From contig NZ_UFYA01000001.1 in assembly GCF_900447215.1 (NCBI RefSeq), positions 1,116,001 through 1,180,000 of the forward strand: a stretch of 64,000 nucleotides of DNA. Direction: 5' to 3'. Of this stretch, positions 54,897-62,877 are shown in pieces. Position numbers and translations under genes: made by a program. The stretch comes from Dermatophilus congolensis. GTDB taxonomy: Bacteria > Actinomycetota > Actinomycetes > Actinomycetales > Dermatophilaceae. The notes under the pieces are model-generated. The model was not told the DNA's origin. It ran no database searches and saw only the letters and a list, made by a program, of their open reading frames with translations. How positions within the stretch are numbered: the stretch's first letter is position 1; the number at the start of each line of letters is the position of its first letter.

Positions 54897-56059
54897 GTTC
54901 GATGTGGGATTGGGTTCAGGGGCGTCGTTTGGCTCGGCAGCGGCGTGGTTGGGTGCGTGCTGCGGGGCCTGCTGCGGTGGTGCGGACGGATTTGTCGAGT
55001 AATGACTATTTGGGGTTGTCGCGTGATCCTCGGGTGTGTGCGGCGGCGCGGGATGCGGTGGAGAGGTTTGGGGCCGGGGCGCGGGCTAGTCGAGTGGTTT
55101 CGGGTACGTCTTTGGCTCATGTGGAGTGTGAGCAGGCGGTGGGTGAGCTGGTGGGGCAGCCGTCGGTGTTGCTTTTTTCGTCGGGGTATACGGCGAATTT
55201 GGGGGTGGTGTCGGCGTTGGCGGGGCCGGGGACGTTGTTGGTGCTGGATGAGCATGTGCATGCGTCGGTGGTGGATGCGGCTCGGTTGGGTCGGGCTGAG
55301 CTGGTGGTGACGCCGCATGGTGATGTGGGGGCGGTGGCGCGGGTGTTGCGGGAGCGGAAGGTTCGGCGTGCGTTGGTTGTGGTGGAGTCGGTGTATTCGG
55401 TGTTGGGTGATGCGGCTGATGTGGTGGGGTTGGCGCAGGTGTGTGATCGGTATGACGCGTTGTTGGTGGTGGATGAGGCTCATGGTGTGGGTGTGTTGGG
55501 TCAGGGGCGGGGTGGGGTGGTTGCTGCGGGGTTGGCTGGGGTGGGGCATGTGGTGGTGACGGGAACGTGTTCGAAGGCGTTGGGGTCTCAGGGTGGTTTT
55601 GTGGCTGGTCCGGAGGTATTGCGGGATCACGTAGTGAACACGGCTAGGTCGTTCATTTTTGATACGGGGTTGGCGCCGGCGTGTGCTGCTGCGGCGGCGC
55701 AGGCGGCGCGGATTGTGGCGGGGTCGCCGGAATTGGTGGCGGGGTTGCATGTGCGTGCGGATGCGGTGGCGCGGATTTGTGGTGTGGGGCGGGCGCCGGG
55801 GGCGGTGCAGTCGGTGCCGGTGGGTGATGCGTCGGTGGCGGTGGAGTTGGCTGGGCGGTTGGCTGAGCGTGGTGTGGGGGTGGGGTGTTTTCGGCCTCCG
55901 AGTGTGCCTGATGGGGTTTCGCGGTTGCGGTTGAGTGTGGATGGCAGTGTTCCGTTGGTGCAGGTGCAGGAGGCTGCGCGGGTGGTGCGTGAGGTTGTGG
56001 ATGGGGTGGGTGTCGGGCGGGGTTTTTCGTCGTCGGTTGTGGATGGGAGTTCGCTGTGA
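54893..56059 (+). CDS. bioF: 8-amino-7-oxononanoate synthase
   Basis: A 388-aa PLP enzyme that condenses pimeloyl-CoA or pimeloyl-ACP with alanine to form KAPA. SSNDYLGLSRDPRV, VVDEAHGVGVLG and the PLP lysine (about Lys228) in GTCSKALGSQGG are clear. The GTG start overlaps the bioA stop as GTGA. It is the step that consumes the product expected from the P450 encoded next to it. Confidence 0.95.
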   Translation: MSSMWDWVQGRRLARQRRGWVRAAGPAAVVRTDLSSNDYLGLSRDPRVCAAARDAVERFGAGARASRVVSGTSLAHVECEQAVGELVGQPSVLLFSSGYTANLGVVSALAGPGTLLVLDEHVHASVVDAARLGRAELVVTPHGDVGAVARVLRERKVRRALVVVESVYSVLGDAADVVGLAQVCDRYDALLVVDEAHGVGVLGQGRGGVVAAGLAGVGHVVVTGTCSKALGSQGGFVAGPEVLRDHVVNTARSFIFDTGLAPACAAAAAQAARIVAGSPELVAGLHVRADAVARICGVGRAPGAVQSVPVGDASVAVELAGRLAERGVGVGCFRPPSVPDGVSRLRLSVDGSVPLVQVQEAARVVREVVDGVGVGRGFSSSVVDGSSL

Positions 56060-57255
56060 CTGTGACTGGTGCTGTTGGCGTCTCGTTGGGTGAGGTGGGG
56101 TGTCCGATGCATGCGTATTTGGATGCGCATGTGCCTGGTGGGGGGCCGGGGTTGGGTGGTTTTGTGCGGGTGAGTGATCCGGTGTTGGTGCGTGAGGTTT
56201 TGGGGCGGGCGGATGATTTTGGTCCAGAGAATGCGTTGACGGCGATGGTGCCGTTGTGTCCGGAGGCGTTGCGGGTATTGGCGGGGGTGGGGTTTGCGTT
56301 GCCTCCGGTGTTGGCTTCGGCTAGTGGTGCGGCGCATCGGTTGGTGCGTGGGGTGGTTGCTGGGTTTGTGTCTCCACGGCGGGTGGATGGGGTGGTGCCG
56401 CGGGCAGAGGCGTTGGCTGATGAGGCGTTGGGTGGAGTGCGTGAGGTGGTGGATTCGGGTGCGGTGGTGGATTTGAGTGTGGCGCTTACGCGTCGGGTGG
56501 CGGCGCCGGTGTTTACGAAGTTGACGGGGATGCCGATGCCTGAGTCGGTGTCGTTGCGGCGGTGGAGTCAGGATTCGTTGGAGTTGTTTTGGGGGTTTCC
56601 GGATCGGGAGCGTCAAGTTGAGTTGGCGGTGAGCGCGGCGGAGTTGTTTGCGTGGTTGCGGGATGCGATTGAGGTTCGCGCGGGGTCTTGGACGGTGTTT
56701 GATGCGTTGCGGGAGGCGGGGGTGGATGCGCGCCGTCGGGCGTCGTTGGCGTTTTTTCTTGTGATTGGTGGTCAGGAGACGACGGCGATGTTGGGTGATA
56801 TTGCGTTGTATTCGGCGCTGCGTTCTGGTGGTTTATGGGCGAGGTTGGGGGGTTCTGATGAGGTGGTGGCGCAGGCTGCGGCTCGGGAGCATGTGCGCTC
56901 GTTGTTGGCGACGACGTCTTCGGTGGCTGCGTGGCGGCGACAGGCGGTGCGGGATACGACGCTTGCTGGCAGGCGTATCCCGGCTGGGACGCAGTTGTTG
57001 GTGGAGTTGAGTGGTCATCATGTGGATGTGCAGGCGGCGGTGCGGGGTACGGGGTACGGGTTGGCGTTTGGTTTTGGGGTGCATCGGTGTTTGGGTGCGC
57101 GGCTGGCTGAGGTGGAGGCGTCGTTGATTGTGCGGCGTGCTGCTGTGGCGTTGCCTGATGTTGTGCCGGTGGGGCCGGCTGCGCGGTGGTGGCGGTTGAG
57201 TTCGTTTCAGGCGCCGGATGCGGTGCGTGTGGGTGTTTCGGGGGTGGGGTTGTGA
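56056..57255 (+). CDS. Cytochrome P450 inside the biotin operon (BioI-like role inferred)
   Basis: A 399-aa P450. The heme-ligand loop is FGFGVHRCLGARLAE with Cys345. The I-helix motif is VIGGQETTAM and the likely ExxR is EHVR. It is joined to bioF and bioD by GTGA overlaps on both sides, so it belongs to the operon. In Bacillus, BioI (CYP107H1) cleaves acyl-ACP chains to pimeloyl-ACP. A similar role here would supply BioF, as no bioC, bioH, bioW or bioZ is present. No ferredoxin or reductase gene is adjacent, so redox partners must come from elsewhere. Confidence 0.9.
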   Translation: MTVTGAVGVSLGEVGCPMHAYLDAHVPGGGPGLGGFVRVSDPVLVREVLGRADDFGPENALTAMVPLCPEALRVLAGVGFALPPVLASASGAAHRLVRGVVAGFVSPRRVDGVVPRAEALADEALGGVREVVDSGAVVDLSVALTRRVAAPVFTKLTGMPMPESVSLRRWSQDSLELFWGFPDRERQVELAVSAAELFAWLRDAIEVRAGSWTVFDALREAGVDARRRASLAFFLVIGGQETTAMLGDIALYSALRSGGLWARLGGSDEVVAQAAAREHVRSLLATTSSVAAWRRQAVRDTTLAGRRIPAGTQLLVELSGHHVDVQAAVRGTGYGLAFGFGVHRCLGARLAEVEASLIVRRAAVALPDVVPVGPAARWWRLSSFQAPDAVRVGVSGVGL

Positions 57256-57962
57256 GTCGCGTTGTGGTTATTACTGGCACGGACACTGATGTGGGTAAGA
57301 CGGTGGTTACTGCTGCGTTGGTGGCCAGTGTGCGGGCCTGTGGTGGGCGGGTTGCTGTTGATAAGCCGACGCAGACGGGGGTGGAGCCTGGGCAGGAGGG
57401 TGATGTGCAGGTGGTGGCGCGTCTGTCGGGGGTTGAGTGTTTGAGTGAGGGGGTTCGGTTGGTTGCGCCGATGGCGCCGGTGCAGGCTGCGGCGCGGGAG
57501 GGGGTGTGTTTGCCGTCGTTGGCTGCGCATGTGGAGCGGATTGCTGCGTTGGCTGCGCAGTGTGATGTGGTTTTTGTTGAGGGTGCTGGTGGGTTGTTGG
57601 TGGAGTTGGATGGGGAGCATGGCACGGTTGCTGATTTGGTGTGTGCGTTGGGTGAGTCGTGTCCTGATGTGGAGTGTGAGGTGGTTGTGGTTGCGCGGGC
57701 GGATTTGGGCACGCTTAATCACACGGAGTTGACGTTGGAGGCGTTGTTGGCGCGGGGTATTCGTGTGCGTGGGGTGGTGATTGGGGCGTGGCCGGATGAT
57801 CCGGGCCCTATAGCTGAAGATAACCGGCGTCATCTTGCGGGGTTGGGTGATTCGCATCGGTATGGGGTGCCATTGTTGGGTGTGGTGCCGGTGGGGGTTG
57901 GCGCGTGGGAGCGGGAGCGTTTTTGTGCTGCTGCTCCTGCATGGTTTGGGTGTTCGTTGTGA
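57252..57962 (+). CDS. bioD: Dethiobiotin synthetase
   Basis: A 236-aa ATP-dependent carboxylase that closes the ureido ring of DAPA. The P-loop GTDTDVGKTVVTAAL is near residue 10, DKPTQTG follows, and EGAGGLLVELD is the ATP/Mg motif. The start overlaps the P450 stop as GTGA. It is the last gene of the operon, 22 bases before a 25-bp hairpin. Confidence 0.94.
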   Translation: MSRVVVITGTDTDVGKTVVTAALVASVRACGGRVAVDKPTQTGVEPGQEGDVQVVARLSGVECLSEGVRLVAPMAPVQAAAREGVCLPSLAAHVERIAALAAQCDVVFVEGAGGLLVELDGEHGTVADLVCALGESCPDVECEVVVVARADLGTLNHTELTLEALLARGIRVRGVVIGAWPDDPGPIAEDNRRHLAGLGDSHRYGVPLLGVVPVGVGAWERERFCAAAPAWFGCSL

Positions 57963-57984
57963 ACTTTTGAGAGGGTTTGTGCCG

Positions 57985-58039
57985 CTCATATATGTCTGGG
58001 GGCAACCACATGGCGTGGTTGCCCCCAGACATATATGAG
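57985..58039. terminator. 25-bp perfect hairpin between bioD and metH
   Basis: Arms 57985-58009 and 58015-58039 are fully complementary with a 5-base loop. It lies 22 bases after bioD and 14 before the end of the convergent metH, so it is a bidirectional terminator of unusual length. Confidence 0.85.
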
Positions 58040-58053
58040 TTTGTTGTGGTGTA

Positions 58054-61000
58054 TCAGACCTTGAAGTACTTGGCTTCTGGATGGTGGACGACCATCGCGT
58101 CAGTGGATTGTTCGGGGTGGAGCTGGAACTCTTCGGAAAGTTCTACGCCGATTCGCTCGGGTTCGAGTAGTTCGACTAGCCCAGCTCGGTCTTCGATTTC
58201 GGGGCAGGCGGGGTAGCCGAATGAGTATCGGCATCCGCGGAATTTCACGTCGAGGACGTCGCCGAGGTCCAGGTCGGCGCTATCGGTGAAGCCGAGTTCG
58301 TCACGTACGCGGCAGTGCCAGTATTCGGCTAGCGCTTCGGTGAGCTGAACGGATAGGCCGTGCAGTTCGAGGTAGTCGCGGTAGGCGTTTTCTTGGTAGA
58401 GCCCTGCTGTGACTGTTGATACGTGCGCGCCCATTGTGACGAGCTGGAATGCGATCACGTCAGGGGTGCCGTCGGCGTCGTATTTCTCTTTGGAGCGGAA
58501 GAAGTCTGCGAGGTTGAGCCTGCGGTCGCGGCGCTGCCGTGGGAAGGAGAACCGGATGCGTTCTTCACCGGCGGTGTGCTCGACCATGGTGGCGGTTTCT
58601 TCGCTGCCGGGTGCGGGTTGGGTGCGTGCGGTGCCTTCGACGTGCTGGCCATCGCTGTCCCAGAGTACGACGAGGTCGTTGCCTTCGCTGTAGCAGGGGA
58701 AGTACCCGTAAACGACTGCGGGTTGCATGATTTCTTCGGCGAGGATCCGGTCGAGCCACATGCGTAGGCGTGGGCGTCCTTCGGTCTCGACGAGTTCTTC
58801 GTAGTCGCGTGCGGGGATAGAGGTGAGCTCTTCTTCGGCGTTTTGTGAGGCGTTGCGGGTGGGTTTGAGTCCCCACTGTCCTAGGAAGGTGGCGCGTTCG
58901 TCGAGGTATGCGGAGTATTTGGCTAGGGGGATGCCCTTGACCAGTTGTGTTCCCCAGAACGGTGGGGTGGGTATTTCGTTGTCTTCGGTGACGTCTGAAC
59001 GTGTGGTGTCGTCGGTGGATGCGCCTTCGATGTTCGGGGAGGCCACGTTGCTGCGAACTCGGCGTTCCCGGCGGGCGGGGAACACTTCGCCGACGGGGAT
59101 GCCTTTCTTTTTCGCTTCGGCGACGTTTTCCATCAGGCGTAGGCCTTCGAAGGCGTCTTTGGCGTAGCGGACTTCGCCGCCGTACAGCTCGGCGAGGTCT
59201 TGTTCAACAAATGCGCGGGTGAGGGCAGCGCCTCCTAGAAGGACGGGGAATCGTTCGGCGATGTTGCGTTCGTTGAATTCGAGCAGGTTGTCTTTCATGA
59301 CAACGGTCGATTTAACGAGCAGTCCGCTCATGCCGATGGCGTCGGCGTCGTGTTCCAGGGCGGCGGCGATGATGTCGTTTACGGGTTGTTTGATTCCGAT
59401 GTTGACTACGTCGAAGCCGTTGTTAGACAGGATGATGTCGACGAGGTTTTTACCGATGTCGTGGACATCGCCTTTGACTGTGGCGAGCACGATTTTGGCT
59501 TTGGCGCGGCTGCCGGTGTTGCCTGCTTCGGCTTCTTGGGCCTCGATGGTGGGTTCGAGGTGGGCGACAGCAGCTTTCATCGTTTCGGCGGATTGGAGTA
59601 CGAAGGGTAGCTGCATCCGTCCGGATCCGAAGAGGTCACCGACGACTTTCATGCCTTCGAGTAGGTCATCGTTGATGATGTCGAGGGCTTTACGGCCTTC
59701 GGCAATGGCTTCGTCCAGGTCTGCTTCTAGGCCGTTGCGTTCGCCATCGATGATGCGGCGTTGGAGTCGTTCCCCTAGAGGTAGCGCGGCCATTTCGGCG
59801 GCGCGTTCTTGTTTGAGGGATGCGGAGTCCACGCCTTCGAACATTTCGAGCATGGTGGCGAGCGGGTCGTAGGTGCATTCGCCGTTTTCGTCGAATTCGC
59901 GCCGGTCGTAGATCATGTCGAGCGCGACTTTGACCTGTTCTTCCGGGATGCGGGAGGTGGGGATGATTTTGGCGGAGTTGACGATGGCGCAGGTGAGTCC
60001 GTTTTTGACGGCTTCATCGAGGAAGACGGAGTTCAGGACGATACGCGCGGCGGGTTTAAGGCCGAAGGAGACGTTGGATACGCCCAGGGTGCTGGAAATG
60101 CCGGGGTAGAGCTCGTTGATGCGGCGGATTGCTTCGAGGGTTTCGATGCCGTCGCGGCGGGTTTCTTCTTGGCCGGTGGCGATGGGGAAGGTGAGGCAGT
60201 CGACGATGATGTCTTCGACCCGCATTCCCCATTCGGGTCCGGTCATGGCGTCGACAAGGCGTTGAGCGATGCGGACTTTGTCGTCGGCGGTGCGTGCTTG
60301 TCCGTTTTCGTCGATGGTTAGGGCGACAACGGCCGCTCCGTGTTCTTTGGCGAGTTCGAGGACGCGGGTGTAGCGGGAGGTAGGGCCGTCGCCGTCTTCG
60401 TAGTTGACGGAGTTGACGATGGCGCGGCCGCCGAGGCGTTCGAGGCCTGCCTGGATAACGGCTGGTTCTGTGGAGTCCAGCACGAGTGGCAGGGTGCTGG
60501 ATGTGGCGAGTTTGGCGGCGAGGGTGGACATGTCGTCTACGCCGTCGCGGCCGACGTAGTCGATGCAGACGTCGAGGACGTGTGCGCCGTCGCGGGTTTG
60601 GGTTTTGGCGATTTCTAGGCAGGTGTCCCAGTCTCCGGCGAGCATTGCTTCGCGGAATGCTTTGGAGCCGTTGGCGTTGGTCCGCTCCCCCATGGAGAGG
60701 AAGCTGAGGTCTTGCCGTAGGGGTACGGCGGTGTAGAGAGAGGAGACGGTGGCTTGGGTTTCGGGGATGCGGGGGGTGGCTGGTTTACCACCGACGGCTT
60801 GGACAACGGCGGCTAGGTGTGCGGGGCTGGTTCCGCAGCAGCCACCGACGATGGAGACGCCGTATTGAGTGGTGAAGCGTTCGTGAGCTTCGGCGAGTTC
60901 TTCTGGGGATAGGGGGTAGTAGGCGCCGTCTTTGCCGAGTTCGGGAAGGCCAGCGTTGGGCATAACTGATAGTGGGACCTGGCTGTGGTCGGCCAGGTAG

Positions 61001-61737
61001 CGCAAGTGTTCGCTCATTTCGGCTGGGCCGGTGGCGCAGTTGAGGCCGATGGCGTCGATGCCTAGTGCTTGGAGTGCGGTGAGGGCGGCACCGATTTCGG
61101 ATCCCATGAGCATGGTTCCGGTGGTTTCGATGGTGACCTGGGCGATGATCGGCACGTCGGTGCCTGCTGCGGTGTTGGCGCGTTTAGCGCCGACGACGGC
61201 TGCTTTGGCCTGGAGTAGGTCTTGGGTGGTTTCGATGAGGAGGAGGTCGGCGCCGCCGTCGATGAGTCCGCGGGCGCATTCCTGGTAGGAGTCGCGCAAG
61301 GTGGCGTAGGTGGCGTGTTCCAGGGAGGGAAGTTTGGTTCCGGGGCCGATGGATCCCAGAACGAATCGGGGTTTTTCGGGGGTTTCGTATTCGGCGGCGA
61401 CTTCAGCGGCGATACGTGCCCCGGCTTCGGCGAGTTCGTAGGTGCGTTCGACGATTTCGTATTCGCCTAGGTTGCCGAAGTTGGCGCCGAAGGTGTTGGT
61501 CTCGATCATGTCGACGCCGACGTCGAGGTAGGCGCGGTGCACCGAGGAGACGATGTCGGGTCGGGTGACGTTGAGGATTTCGTTGCAGCCCTCGTAGTCC
61601 TGGAAGTCTTCCATGGTGGGGTCTGCTGCTTGCAGCATTGTTCCCATGGCGCCGTCAGCGACGAGTACGCGTTCTTTGAGAAGGCTACGTACCAATGCGG
61701 AACGCTCGGCTGTTTGTTCTACGGAGCGGCTGCTCAC
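58054..61737 (-). CDS. metH: Cobalamin-dependent methionine synthase
   Basis: A 1227-aa multidomain enzyme that methylates homocysteine from methyl-tetrahydrofolate. Domains in order are homocysteine binding (GAMGTMLQ, zinc Cys in LNCATGP and GGCCGTSP), pterin binding (GERTNANGSKAF), B12 cap and Rossmann (DVHDIGKNLV with the cobalt-ligand His), and the SAM reactivation domain (the RFSFPRQ to MGAHVSTV region). GTG 61737 is preferred since AAGGG precedes it; the frame is open to an ATG at 61797. I saw no cobalamin or SAM riboswitch upstream. A flavodoxin-type reductase would be needed. Confidence 0.95.
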   Translation of the reverse strand: MSSRSVEQTAERSALVRSLLKERVLVADGAMGTMLQAADPTMEDFQDYEGCNEILNVTRPDIVSSVHRAYLDVGVDMIETNTFGANFGNLGEYEIVERTYELAEAGARIAAEVAAEYETPEKPRFVLGSIGPGTKLPSLEHATYATLRDSYQECARGLIDGGADLLLIETTQDLLQAKAAVVGAKRANTAAGTDVPIIAQVTIETTGTMLMGSEIGAALTALQALGIDAIGLNCATGPAEMSEHLRYLADHSQVPLSVMPNAGLPELGKDGAYYPLSPEELAEAHERFTTQYGVSIVGGCCGTSPAHLAAVVQAVGGKPATPRIPETQATVSSLYTAVPLRQDLSFLSMGERTNANGSKAFREAMLAGDWDTCLEIAKTQTRDGAHVLDVCIDYVGRDGVDDMSTLAAKLATSSTLPLVLDSTEPAVIQAGLERLGGRAIVNSVNYEDGDGPTSRYTRVLELAKEHGAAVVALTIDENGQARTADDKVRIAQRLVDAMTGPEWGMRVEDIIVDCLTFPIATGQEETRRDGIETLEAIRRINELYPGISSTLGVSNVSFGLKPAARIVLNSVFLDEAVKNGLTCAIVNSAKIIPTSRIPEEQVKVALDMIYDRREFDENGECTYDPLATMLEMFEGVDSASLKQERAAEMAALPLGERLQRRIIDGERNGLEADLDEAIAEGRKALDIINDDLLEGMKVVGDLFGSGRMQLPFVLQSAETMKAAVAHLEPTIEAQEAEAGNTGSRAKAKIVLATVKGDVHDIGKNLVDIILSNNGFDVVNIGIKQPVNDIIAAALEHDADAIGMSGLLVKSTVVMKDNLLEFNERNIAERFPVLLGGAALTRAFVEQDLAELYGGEVRYAKDAFEGLRLMENVAEAKKKGIPVGEVFPARRERRVRSNVASPNIEGASTDDTTRSDVTEDNEIPTPPFWGTQLVKGIPLAKYSAYLDERATFLGQWGLKPTRNASQNAEEELTSIPARDYEELVETEGRPRLRMWLDRILAEEIMQPAVVYGYFPCYSEGNDLVVLWDSDGQHVEGTARTQPAPGSEETATMVEHTAGEERIRFSFPRQRRDRRLNLADFFRSKEKYDADGTPDVIAFQLVTMGAHVSTVTAGLYQENAYRDYLELHGLSVQLTEALAEYWHCRVRDELGFTDSADLDLGDVLDVKFRGCRYSFGYPACPEIEDRAGLVELLEPERIGVELSEEFQLHPEQSTDAMVVHHPEAKYFKV

Positions 61738-61833
61738 AATCTGGACCCTTCGTTTCGACACAGAGGAGGGCGGCGTGCCTAAGCGCGCCGGATCCATACT
61801 ACGAGGCTGTAGGTGGTGCTTTCTCAGCGATGC

Positions 61834-61855
61834 GGCGCTGCGGAGGGACAGCGCC
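61834..61855. promoter_or_regulatory. Hairpin in the metH/PAC2 divergent region
   Basis: GGCGCTG (61834-61840) pairs with CAGCGCC (61849-61855) within the roughly 200-base region between divergent starts. It matches no riboswitch known to me. Confidence 0.3.
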
Positions 61856-61945
61856 TACCTCTAGTGTTGTCTGAGTCGTTCCTCTCAGTAGCATCCCGAG
61901 GTCGACATCGGGCCTTCCCGATTACCGCACAGAACAGGAGATGTT

Positions 61946-62800
61946 GTGATGCTCATCGAGACCCAGGAGAACGGCCCCCTTAGGGACCCCGTCTTCATTG
62001 CGGCCTTCGAGGGGTGGAACGACGCCGGAGAGGCCGCGACGGGCGCCAGTCACCATTTGGCGAATGTGTGGGATGCCGAGGAGATGGCCACCTTGGATCC
62101 GGAGGATTACTACGACTTTCAGGTGACTCGACCAACGGTGACTGGTACGGGGGCTGATCGGATGATCAATTGGCCTAGTACTCGTTTCGCGGTGGCTCGG
62201 GGGGTGTTGTCTGAGCGGGATGTGGTGTTGGTGCGTGGCCCTGAGCCGTCGTTTCGGTGGCCCTCTTTTGTTGAGGATGTGGTGGGTTTTGCTGAGGACT
62301 GCGGGGCTTCCATGTTTGTGACGATTGGGGCGTTGCTGGCTGATACTCCGCATACGCGGCCAACTCCGGTGGGGGTGTATGCCGAGGATGAGTCGTTGCG
62401 GCGGGAGTTGGGGCTTGAGGCGCCCGCGTATGAGGGGCCGACGGGGATCACGGGGATCATCAGTTCTGGGGCTGGGGATGTCGGGATTCCGAGTGTTTCG
62501 GTGTGGGCGTCGGTTCCGCACTATGCGGCTTCGTCGCCGTCTCCCAAGGCGGTGTTGGCGATCATTGCGCGCCTGGAGAGTTTGTTGTCGGTGGATATTC
62601 CGCGGCGGGATTTGATCGATTTGGCGACTGCGTGGGAGCAGGGGGTGGATGAGTTGATGGCGGCTGATGCGGAGATCGCGGAGTACGTGCAGTCGCTTGA
62701 GAAGGCCAAGGACACGGTGGAATCGCCGGAAGCCTCAGGTGAGGCTATTGCTCGGGAGTTTGAGCGGTATTTGCGTGGCCGTGATGGTGAAGAAATGTGA
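61946..62800 (+). CDS. PAC2 family protein
   Basis: A 284-aa protein of the PAC2 (proteasome assembly chaperone-like) family, equivalent to Rv2125. FIAAFEGWNDAGEAATGA opens the fold, followed by VLVRGPEPSFRWPSF and the C-terminal SVWASVPHYAASSPSPKA segment. Despite the family name, no role in proteasome assembly is shown in bacteria. GTG 61946 or ATG 61949 are both possible behind AGGAG (61935-61939). It diverges from metH. Confidence 0.88.
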   Translation: MMLIETQENGPLRDPVFIAAFEGWNDAGEAATGASHHLANVWDAEEMATLDPEDYYDFQVTRPTVTGTGADRMINWPSTRFAVARGVLSERDVVLVRGPEPSFRWPSFVEDVVGFAEDCGASMFVTIGALLADTPHTRPTPVGVYAEDESLRRELGLEAPAYEGPTGITGIISSGAGDVGIPSVSVWASVPHYAASSPSPKAVLAIIARLESLLSVDIPRRDLIDLATAWEQGVDELMAADAEIAEYVQSLEKAKDTVESPEASGEAIAREFERYLRGRDGEEM

Positions 62801-62817
62801 CCTTCTGGCCCTGGCCA

Positions 62818-62858
62818 CCCCCTGGCCACTCCCCCGGCCTGTGGTGGCCAGGGGGTTT
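62818..62858. terminator. Convergent terminator, PAC2 / mshC
   Basis: CCCCCTGGCCAC (62818-62829) pairs perfectly with 62844-62855, followed by TTT, between the converging stops. Confidence 0.75.
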
Positions 62859-62877
62859 AGCCAGGGGTTTTGTGTGT

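Noticed and set aside
53542-55750. Long minus-strand frames across bioA and bioF
   Set aside because: Low-complexity Pro/Thr/His/Arg composition and full overlap with well-defined PLP enzymes.
61738-61945. Possible cobalamin or SAM riboswitch before metH
   Set aside because: Only a 7-bp hairpin is evident, and the conserved B12-box or SAM-IV core sequences are absent.
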